Source of the DNA: Cloeon dipterum
Lineage: Eukaryota > Arthropoda > Insecta > Ephemeroptera > Baetidae
Assembly: GCF_949628265.1 (NCBI RefSeq)
Contig: NC_088788.1
Coordinates: forward strand, 19,654,001 to 19,718,000
Direction of reading: 5' to 3'
DNA length: 64,000 bases
Shown here: positions 54,501 through 64,000 of the stretch, piece after piece
How the letters are laid out: the number at the start of each line of letters is the position of its first letter
Position numbering within the stretch: position 1 is the stretch's first letter
Notes under the pieces: generated by a model
What the model was told of the DNA's origin: nothing
The model's database searches: none
What the model saw: the letters and a program-made list of their open reading frames with translations, nothing else
Program-made: the position numbers and the translations under genes

Positions 54501-57500
54501 TCTGGTCATTTTAGATGATGCAGAATATTATGTAAAAAAATCTCACACATTTAAGTCTAAAATTAAACGAGTAACAGACAGTAAAATCTTGTATATAGAA
54601 GCTTACCTCAGCCGATCTGTGAGCAATTTCAGCCGCAGTCTGGTGGTCCTGAAAGCTACCTAGTGGGTCTGCCGAGTTTGCCGCCGCGGCCGCGGCAGAC
54701 ACCTGAGCCGCGCAGTCGAGGACGCCGTCCTTGACCACGTAATGAATGAGGTCCATCGCTCTACGCATCTGGCAGAAAACGGTGTCGCGGTTCTCGCGGG
54801 CACTCAGGCACTCTGGATGTCGCAAACACGTCTGAATTCACACAGTACCAAAATGGGTTAACAATCATAGTTTTGTAAAGGTTGTCAGGTAAAAAAATAA
54901 TTTTTAATCTTCTGTTAGCGAGTACAATTTGATTTTGATAATAATTTGTGTTTATTTATATCTCCTCCACCAATTTGTGCAGCCCTAAATGGTTCTTTTA
55001 CGTGTCTATATGGTGGCTTTCAATGGCTTAAATGGAATGATTCGTTCTTATTTGATGTTCCAAAAAGTAAAAAATGAACGATCGAATGCTTACAAAAAAA
55101 GTAGACCGGGCAAATTTCACAGTTCAAATAATTAATTTGTGAAAAAAGAATCAACAGTTTTTATGATTGGAAAAAGCGTATGCTAGCCAAGTTGAGAGTG
55201 TTTTTTCCAACATCGTTCCGATGCTAAATAAATCTTGCGTGGTAACTTTATTTCCTTGATTGGCAATTTGATCAGTAGAGCGAAAAGGCCGAGCGCAATC
55301 GCCACGCCGGTCACGTCTCTCGTCGGGTGCAACGAAATTGCATTCCAGCGGCTTGGCAATTCCCTCGAGTGCAGACGTGCAGCAGCCGACACGTCCACTC
55401 GACGTTTGACGCTCGCTCGCTAGCTTGTTCACCGCCCGACGCACACACAACACGAGCCACTTTCGTACTGGCAAACTGATTATGCAACCCGCTGGTTACC
55501 TTTTGCAAGCAGGTTGCATGACTCCGACAGCTGCGTTGAATGTGCACGAGCTAATTAAAAGCTTGCTTCAGCACGTGCCGAAAAGAGGATTCGTTCTTTT
55601 TGTGTTTGCTTAAGCCACGATTAATGACACGTGCGCGAAAAATCGCACTTTGCTTAATGCAACAATGTGATCGTTGAAGTGCCAACAACATGATTAGCAT
55701 TCTTAGCGTCGTATAAAGTACACACTTTACACTACTTTAAACTATATTTATAAATATTTATTGTAATTAAAAAATGGTTATTTAAAATTAGAAAGCGCAC
55801 TTCACTTTTCTAACACAGAAACTCCTCAAATTGCAATATAAAATATTGTGGATCGTTAAGGAAAAATTCACATTGTCGTGTTGTTTTAAAGTTATTATAC
55901 ATGTAAAATGAATAGTTATTTTTAGATTTTGAGGCTTGGAATGGTTCCAGAATGAGGTGTTGCATGAAATTTACTTAGTCTATGATACAGGATCCAAAGA
56001 TAGAAAGCTGAATGTGCGTTGCCGTCCTAAAAAATGGAACCATTCTATAGAGAAGGGCAGTTTGGGCGATCGACCAAAATTCTTTATCTCTCTGCAAAGA
56101 GCCGAAAAACTCAAAGCTTCTGCGGCTTCCGCAATTCCGAGATGCGCGTTGGATACGAAAACTTTGCCAAACACAAAAAGAAAAGAGCAATGCGAGACGA
56201 AAGAGACACTTTCGCCGCCTGCTGTTTGGGTCAGTGCGGGAAAAAACCGGGCCGTAAAATATTTAGTGTTGGGCATAAAAGAAGGCCGGCGCACCTTGGA
56301 CGACGTGAGCAGCATCATGGTGGACCTCTCGAGCACTTGTCTCGCGGCTGCCATCTGCGCCCGTCTCCGCTCGTCCTTCAGGTCGTTGTGTCTGTCCCCG
56401 GTCAGGTGTGCGAGCTCCACCATCTCTGCGCCAAATTGCGAAAATGCCTTGACGAACTCTGTGAAGTTGCTCACGCCCTCTAACCTGCCTAACGAACGGG
56501 CAACCTGAAACACACATCCACAGGATGAAAAATTTGCATCCTTTTTAAAGGCAACCAAAAATCCTCTTGTAGTTAAATGCATTGTTGATTTTATTTTGCT
56601 ATAGGGCCAAAACAGCCATTCTCTCTTGTTCATGAAAGCTTAAAATATTTTCTCTTCCTTTTTTTCATGCAGCAATTTCGAGTTAAAAAATTTGGAATAA
56701 TATAATGTTTTGCAGAAATAAAAATAGCATCACAGATGTTTACGTCATAAATTATATTTTTCTGCAGAATGCGCGGAATGTAAATGTCGAGGTAAAAAAT
56801 GTCATATCTCTGACAAGTCCCATAACAAATGGGCCGCTCAGGTGCATTTGCAGTGTTAGTGTGCTAAAACGAAAGCTGCGGAAATTCCCACGGGTATTGG
56901 AATGCAAATTCGCTTCTCGGCTACTGTGAGAGGCTTTGAAATTCAAATGCGTACCTTGTCTTGCGCGAGAAGGAGCTGTTTGACGACCACGATGTCGGCC
57001 AACAGCAGCACCCTGGTGACCGAGCCGAGCAGACACCTGGCCGCCCGGACCACCGAGCCTCGGTCCGTCAGACTATCCGTCATCGCCACCTGACACAGTT
57101 TCTCAATGGAACACCCTGCAACAAAGAGGACCATTTGTCAAGCCGCCGTTTTTATTAATGGACACATTTTCATAAAAACTTTATTCGCCACTCGGCGCGC
57201 GAGCTTAATTGTTTTCCTATCTGCTAAGGTTATTCATTAATCTTGCACGAGGCAGCCACTTCTTTTTGCCTCTTTTTGTAATTATTAAGGAAGACAAGAC
57301 GGAAGATTGGAATGACAGCCGCTGCGATATGGTCGATTAATCTTGATGCCTCGTAATTGATAGTGATGCTGAGAAAGCTGCCAGACAATTTAATACCGGG
57401 AATTTATGTCTTTCCGTCATTCTTTTCTCCATTTTCCTCCTCAGCGTATTTCCAGAACATTTTTGGCATAACGATTCAAAGCATAAATTAACTCTTTAAA

Positions 57501-57967
57501 AATTGGGTGGGGGGGTTAAACAATCAAATAAAATTGAGACAATTTCATCAAAACTTTGAGTAGCAGCAGAAGATGTTAAGGAATGGGACACGCATCATTA
57601 AGATAATTTCAATACTCTTTTATTTATCATTAAGGAGCTTTGAAGTTCAATAAACGGAAACAGGAACTTATATTTTAAATATTAAATTAATTAATTAATT
57701 AATTAATATAAAATATAAACAATTCTTTGAAGTGTTGTATGAAGAAGAACATTTACCTGATGCCCGAGCTTCTTTGCACGACTCGTACATGTCATCCCTG
57801 ATTTCTGGATTGTCGTCTGCGATGGTCTCGCCGACCGTGACGAACCTGTCGACCGCCAGGTTGACCGCTTGGCCCACCCTGGCGACGGCCCGCAGCACCC
57901 TGGCAGAGGTGACCCCCAATCCGCCCGCCGACGTGCATTCATTGTGGTGGCTGATCAGCGTCGATAT
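45554..57967 (-). CDS. CTNNAL1: Alpha-catulin (vinculin/alpha-catenin family), N-terminal exon(s) missing
   Basis: Cytoskeletal scaffold of the vinculin/alpha-catenin superfamily; in animals alpha-catulin binds Rho GEF (Lbc) signalling and dystrophin/BK-channel complexes. Model: complement(join(45554..45712, 48201..48531, 49399..49595, 49653..49703, 50768..50889, 51772..51931, 52183..52443, 54035..54313, 54607..54831, 56295..56504, 56955..57115, 57757..57967)), 2367 nt, 788 aa. The first exon here begins ISTLISHHNE in phase 0 and corresponds to about residue 40 of the vertebrate protein, so the start lies upstream, beyond 58 kb and probably beyond the window. Catulin-specific stretches include RVGQAVNLAVDRFVTVGE, ELAHLTGDRHNDLKDE, KTCLRHPEC, DFTDSAYTSHEHRE, SKIAKENLEVF, ILDSEEQAKIAKAGL and NMSSMAFS-YQFTRGEG. 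Extra features are an Ala-rich insert, a Gly/Gln insert and a Gly-rich C-terminus not known to me in vertebrate catulin. Confidence 0.95.
45713..48200 (-). other. CTNNAL1: Last intron of alpha-catulin
   Basis: 2.5 kb intron separating the C-terminal Gly-rich exon from the vinculin-fold exons. It contains several GC-richer patches (46140-46520, 47210-47350) in otherwise AT-rich sequence, but no exon, RNA gene or repeat is recognised. Confidence 0.6.
57685..57708. repeat. (TTAA/ATTA)n simple repeat
   Basis: A run of ATTA/TTAA tetranucleotides beside the alpha-catulin exon at 57757-57967. A plain microsatellite. Confidence 0.8.
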
Positions 57968-60900
57968 CTGCAACCAGAAAGCGGCACATCGTCAAATTTT
58001 CGATCCGCTGCGGCGAAGCGGCTTGGCGTTTATCACTTGTTAACGATGCTCGGAGGAGCGATTTAGAAATGCTGTCGGCAGCTCGGCGTTATGGTGAATT
58101 GATCCCGCAGGATTGAAAACTGACTTATCTCTCTTCTCTATGGCCGTAAAAATGTCGAGATGCACCTCGCTTTTCAGTATTGAAAACGTGACTAAATTGC
58201 TTTTTGCACCGACATCCATTTCTTTTTGTAATTCAATTCGAGTAAAATTGAGATATAATTTCAACTTTGAGTATGGTTTTAGTTGCATCAAAAAAGGCTC
58301 TTTGATCAGTAAGCTATCATAAATACCTTCACACAGGTTATATTTCAATTTTGGGGTTACAATGCAAATATTTCACTCTAAGCTCGCATAGAATGAACAA
58401 CATAAACACGCATTTAGAGAGTAATTTGTTTTCTTTTTGTTTGTTTAATTTTAGGGAATTTGGCTTAAGATGGTTCAACATTCTTGTTTTCTCAAGAGAG
58501 ATTAGTCCACTTTGGCAACAAGACTGAAGAAGCTGTAAATTTATGTTTGCGTTTTATTTTTGGTTAGAACTGGTCCTCTCATTTAAACTCTAATTACACG
58601 TAATGTGATGTTCAACAAAAAGGATCAGTCTTTGATTGAAATTTAAATTTTACTCAAAGCTATATATATATCGTACATTTATTTTTTAAGAAAGCAATTA
58701 GATCAGTGTGAGAAATACAAAATGGAAAATCTCCAATTAACTTTTAGGACAAGCTTTCCTTCTTCTAGTTATTTGTTATTTTCATGTCGAAAGAAGATTT
58801 TTCAGCCTTTGAAGAGAGGATGGTTCTTTGGGAATATGATTTTTTCAGGGGATGATTTTTGTAGGGAGGTCAGGAAGTATTTTTTTTTAAATTCGTCACT
58901 ATTAAATTTTTTTTATCATACTCAGCATTTCTAAGATTTCCTGCTACCAGTTGTATTCTGTTTTGCAGGTAAAGTACTACTGATTAGTTCTGAGTAAGAT
59001 ATATTGTGCTGTCCAGTACATAGATGTGCCAAATTTTTCTTCAAAATTTGCTCCCAGCTGCCCATTAAGTAATTCATTTTGTTTTTCTTTCTTCGAATCT
59101 TGAATATTTATTAATTTCCGCCACATTGAACAATAAATTAACAGTATTAATTACTCTGTTTCCAAATATTTTCAATGGAAGATGTCACTGTAGAACAAGC
59201 AACACAATATAAATTGTTTCAAACCGACAAATTTCAATCGACTTAGAAGGGAAACGCAGAAACGTGTCACTCCAAATTAGGGAGGCTGGAACAGTGGCAT
59301 TTAAATTGCGACGTGCTTACTCCCGTTGGCCTTATTTACGCAAACTGTGTCAGTTGCGCTGGCGTGTGGAACCGATGACGCAGACGGTTCCAAATCTCTG
59401 CTGCGGGGCCAATCCAATTTGCTGCGAAATTGAATGCCTACTTGATGCGGGTTGCCTCTTTTATAGGCCTTTGAGATTTTCCGCCGCATAACTGTTTTCC
59501 TCGGCACGTCGGGGAAATAAAATGCTGCATCTCAGCAGATAGCCGGGCTGCTGCTGCCGCTGCTGTAATCGAGTTTCTCGGCGCGCGCGAGAGAGAGACG
59601 TCTGCTGCCTGGCGCAAACGTGACCGTGCATTTGCCCCCTTCTGAGGCGGCCGCATTTCACGGGTATTGCGCTACTTTGACGGAATATTGTGTCCGATGC
59701 GTGCTGTGCGCAGTGCACCCCCTGGGCAAGCAGGCAGACTGGCAGGCAGGCGAGCGAAACCGACGTGAACGGAGGCGATGAACCTCGTGTGCGCCAACGC
59801 GAAAACTGCGCCTTAATTTTGTCTAATGGGCCCCTTCCTCGGAATGGGCCCATCCGCGTGCAAGAAGCTCGAGCATGGCGTGCAATTTCCTCTAATGTGG
59901 TTTTATTTTCGCTGCGTGCCTTATTTACGGCCGACGTAAACGAGCTGCACCGGAGAAATTTTGGATCTTATTAAGTGTTTGCACTAGGAGGCCTCCGGTG
60001 AAACAAAGAAAAGGACTTGGAAATAATTAGAACCGCTTTCAGGCTTTATTCGCCGCTCGCGGAGCTCGTTAAAAACGACTCCAATGTTTGGTGTTGGTGA
60101 ATGAAAAGTGACCAGCTCAATTTAAACTGTTTGTCTCATTAGAAAGAAAGCAAGCACCGATATTTTCGCTTGCAATCCAGTGAAATCAAGAGCATTCTCC
60201 TCCCCAGCTGTCACTCTTTTACTGTGAACTAGTTTTGGAGACATCTGGTGCCGTTTCATTAGCCTGGCAAATCTCACGAAACAGGGCACCAGATGTGGCT
60301 CGAGCTAGCCTATATTAAACAAAATTGATACAAATTTTCAGCAGCAAACAATTCCCTTCTTTGGAACGGTGTGTACATTGAGCGGGAATTTCTTCGTTCT
60401 AAAACTAAATTGCATGGGCTAAAACAACGCAGTGGCACAATGGAGCTAAATCCGGCCGGGCGGTGTAATTTGCCCTTCTCGTGCTGGCCACGAGTTGCCG
60501 AGAGCAAATTAGCCGGCACGCAATAAATCGAGTCGCTGCTAATTGCAAGTAAGTGCGAATTAATTTATATTTGCAGAGCCGCACGGCAGACCAGATAACA
60601 GTGTGTTTTATTAATTAATTCGCTGTTCGCGTGCGCCCGCTTCATGCCGTAACACTTCACGCCTTCGTTTTGTCCATTCATTCTAGTAGCTAATTTATTC
60701 ATTAATCGCGGCAACTATTTCCCTTTCTAACGAGTAGCAGATTTTATTACACAAAGGAATCAGTTGCAACTTAACTGTCTCATTTAACTAATTGATTATT
60801 TGAAAGCATTTAATCTCTAAAGAAAGAGTATATATTGCTATTCAATTCGTTAGAAAAAAATTAATTCTAAAAATACAATTATTGTTCAAAATAGGTCAAA

Positions 60901-63900
60901 ACTTTTATTAACTTGATTGCTAGAATATAATTTGCTAAAATGTTTCTGAATGAATGTGAGCCTCAAATGGAATTAAATTCAGCTTCAATGGCGGGAAACG
61001 AGAAATGAAAAGCTCCACTTTTTGTGAATGATAGCATCTATCCATTGTGCTCTGGGGAATTCCGGCTTGGAAAATTGCAATAAACCATTGTTCCGTGTCT
61101 CCGTGGGTGTTTGCCCTCTGTTTGCATACGCCGGGCTTTCTCGTTACGTGCCAGGTAACTAGAGAGGCCGTAATTTTGCGGGGCTCAGATCCTTTCGAGC
61201 CGTTTTCCTCTCTCGGGAAGTGAGGGTGCTCGGCAAATTTATTAGTCTGCCTTTGGAAACATGTGTTGCGACAATTAACAAGTCGTAAATCTGCGTGCGC
61301 GGCCGTATAATTTAAATTAATATTTGGCCGCTGCGCTTTGTTATGGCAGCGCTGGGCGCGAGAGTGAATCGAGTTACTTGGGAGCAGCCTTTCTCTCTCA
61401 CGCGCCCTTAATGCGATTTGCTGCGGATGAAAAATTTGCGCAACAAGTTCCTGCGTTTGTGTTTTTTGCCGACTTGGCTGTTGAGTTCGCTGAAGGGTTG
61501 GATCTGCGAATGTGCGTTAAAATATTCCGCTTGAATAATCCTTTTAGCGTGCATGCGGCGATTATGTTCCCCTACTCTGATTATCGCGAGCAGGATCTTA
61601 GCTAAGAATATGTGAAATTAGTCGATGTTGAAGGTGGGTTTCTTTCATTTTACAGCTCTCATGTAGAAATATAAGGTTGTAGCCCAAGCTCTCAGACTTG
61701 GAGTAGAGAATTTTGCATAAATGGAATGGAAGTGTTAATTGAAGGGTTAAAATGTGTTAAATTCTGATTCTGCTTGAATTGATATTTAAATTCCAATATT
61801 ATCCGCAATTAAATTTGGAAACAAAAGCCTATAAAGAGTTAAAAATATTTTGATATCGTAATAATTGCGCTATAAAACAATATTTAGCTATGAAACATAT
61901 TCATAAACCTCGTTAAAAGAAAATCCCTTGATGACGTATATACATCGGATGAAAAATAAAACAATTCAGCGTTGAAATTTGAACTATGGTGAGAGTTTCT
62001 TCTTCTTTTACATCTAGTCATTAACTTGAACTGCTTAAGCCTTGAAAGTGCAAATATTTCCATCCATTAATATAGCGCAATTTTGAGGGCAAAACGCTTG
62101 AGGAATTAATGCGGCCCTCTTTCATGCTCTGGAACTATTTCTGGAACCTCTTGATTAGCAAGTCAAAACGCTTCACCTTAACTTTGCTTCGTCGTTATGA
62201 AGGATCTAAAGGTCACAAAGCAGGCTCGTCCCTTCTTTGACGCAAGTTACTAGATTTTGCACAATCATGCACCTATTCAATTTTAGTACAAGTCAAACGT
62301 CAATGTAATAATCTAAAAGGGAATCTAATTAAATTATGGTATCCCCACAGAACAATGAATTTCTTGTCATTTACTTTCCAAGAAAAAATGAATAAATGAT
62401 ACAATTTTGTATGATGTATATTTAGAGGAGCATACAAGACATAACGTCATTTTAATTTCCTCAATGGATCTGTTGGCCACGTGGCATTAAAACAAATCTT
62501 GTGTACCACATCGGTTGTCTAAAAAAAACAGCCTATGAAAGAGAATCCAGTTAGAGGAAGAAAAAAGGCGTAACGACATTGTGCGATAAAAGCAAACGTG
62601 CAACAGACAAAGCAGCGAATTTCCTCGGCATCATTAATTTCGTCCGCTTTTTCAGCCTGTTTCGCATGTTTGGCGTGCGTGAAAATGACTGATTGAGTCA
62701 GCCGTTTTTGCCTGGGCGACGAGAAATTACTATTTGGTCGTTGGCAGCACAAGATCTGTCTGCCAGAGGTATTTGTCATTAGGGCTGAAATATGCTTTGT
62801 CAACCACAATGCATTCTCCGCGGCAAGTGATGCATTATTTGCCACTTTTTCCCCACATGTCAGCCCGAGGAACACAAATTCGAACGTACGCAAGCATGGA
62901 GAAAATCGATTCGCAGCCCCTGCGAGTCAGAGAGACGCTTCGGTCAAATTAAAGGCGAAGCGCAGGAAGCCGACGATTATTTGTCAAGTATCTTAAAATT
63001 TGTGTAGCCCGACCGCTCACAATGCCACCGCCTGCTACTCACCCCATCGATTTTTCCCTCTCGTTTTTCAGGAAATTCCAGCTGCGACTCCTTCCACGCT
63101 AATTTTCACCTCATCATTGAATAAATTTGGTAAGCTCTCAAATTTGTGAATGCTTTATTTTCCCAACATGACAGGTCACATTGAAAATGTGAAGATAGAA
63201 AAGGCAAATGGAAAAATTTGATTTCACGGTAAGATCTAGGTTCAAGTTCCTGAGTATGGAAGTCCATTCAGATGAATACAATCTTTCAAATTGATGTAGA
63301 GGAATAACGAAAGTTTCGAGAGCATTTGAATTAGTTCTGCCACGAGGAAGAATAATTTGTTGTATAGAAAGATGTCCTTTTTCTGCCTTGAAAGGTAACA
63401 TAATATATAAATTCATATCCATAATAATTTTAATTTAAAAAAAAAACTATTCAAAGTTATTATTGTTAACTGATATTTTTTCCCTTTCCATTCATTCAAA
63501 TTGGATGTAGATATATCCATCCATATCTAAACGTAATTCAATGACAAAAATTAATCTCAAGATAAATTAAGAGATGCAGTAATGAAAAAATCGTAATTAA
63601 AAAATGGGTTTCAAACTATATAATTATGCATTTCTTAAATCTAATTTAAATTTTAAATCACCGTTAGAATATTCTGCACATTTCATTGTGTGTCGTCAGA
63701 GGTGTGAGAAAAGAAAAGTCGATGCCTGCGTCTCTACCTAGGAGTCAATAGTGCGCCACAATAAAGCAGCAGCAGCAAGCAGTACCCTAGTCTGAGGAGT
63801 GAAGCGATTGTCTTGGAAAAGTTGGACCAAGGCTCGTTAAAAGTTTGTCATTCTGCAGCGAACCTGCCGGCTGAGGCCTGCGGAGAACGCGCGCGAGGAA

Positions 63901-64000
63901 TGATGAGCGTGCTGCGCTCTAATATATCTGTTCCTTTGTTAAATATATGTCGCTGAATTCCAACACGAGAAGCGAGGAGAGAGACGGTGTCTCGTTTAAA
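57968..64000 (-). other. CTNNAL1: 5' intron/upstream region of alpha-catulin, no exon recognised
   Basis: Six kilobases upstream of the first recognisable catulin exon. It alternates AT-rich stretches with GC-richer, CpG-containing islands at about 59260-60000, 60980-61330 and 62600-63070, which may be regulatory. I searched the minus strand for an exon ending in the expected LVTQ-like sequence before ISTLIS and found none. On the minus strand 63720-63990 has TATA-like and initiator-like sequence and could be a promoter, with weak support. Confidence 0.45.

Noticed and set aside
55936-56633. 190-codon plus and 217-codon minus frames
   Set aside because: The minus frame is the catulin exon 56295-56504 read through its flanking introns; the plus frame is its antisense shadow.
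63720-63990. First exon of alpha-catulin
   Set aside because: Promoter-like sequence is present on the minus strand, but the only ATG frame stops after four codons and no donor gives the expected N-terminal sequence.

Overview
This is eukaryotic, AT-rich nuclear DNA, and the gene content points to an arthropod, most likely an insect. The pointers are a methyltransferase of the juvenile hormone acid O-methyltransferase (JHAMT) family, a tandem pair of SLC17-type transporters, a chymotrypsin-like protease with a Thr-rich tail, small (about 50-80 nt) introns beside a few kb-sized ones, and TATA/Inr promoters of arthropod type. Species and order cannot be fixed from the sequence. I rebuilt ten protein genes by choosing splice sites that keep the reading frame and preserve family motifs; every model closes in frame, but none has transcript support.

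Layout, left to right. (1) 294-2813 (+): secreted chymotrypsin-like serine protease with a mucin-like Thr/Lys/Pro tail and a TATA promoter at 217. (2) 5375-7247 (+): JHAMT-like methyltransferase, with a non-coding first exon near 3705-3817 and a tRNA-Ala(CGC) gene antisense in its last intron. (3) 8414-11096 (+): CCT4, a chaperonin subunit. (4) 12108-13458 (-): FCF1, a PIN-domain rRNA-processing factor, head-to-head with (5) 14713-17996 (+): a leucine-rich-repeat protein with F-box-like sequence upstream. (6) and (7) 18877-23714 and 25158-32310 (-): two SLC17/MFS transporters with identical exon phases, clearly a tandem duplication. (8) 35049-35510 (-): a small Lys-tailed protein of unknown function. 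(9) 37471-41619 (-): AFG3L2, the mitochondrial m-AAA protease. (10) 45554-57967 (-): alpha-catulin, complete at its C-terminus; its first coding exon(s) lie beyond the right edge, and 58-64 kb is mostly its 5' intron.

The genes do not form an operon or pathway. They are a housekeeping set (CCT4, FCF1, AFG3L2, catulin) mixed with family-expanded accessory genes (protease, methyltransferase, SLC17 pair). CCT4, FCF1 and AFG3L2 look fully functional by their catalytic motifs.

Non-genic structure of interest: two GC-AG introns; a pair of related GC-rich, A-tailed repeats resembling a SINE (20261-20520 and 34590-34841); a 2.2 kb foldback-like element with perfect 17-bp inverted ends inside the first intron of the second transporter (28532-30703); a 66-nt hairpin (31835-31900); two interleaved 9-bp inverted repeats (4594-4637); and clusters of ACCGGT motifs near the CCT4 and FCF1/LRR promoters. 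I found no CRISPR, phage, viral or other clearly novel multi-gene system.
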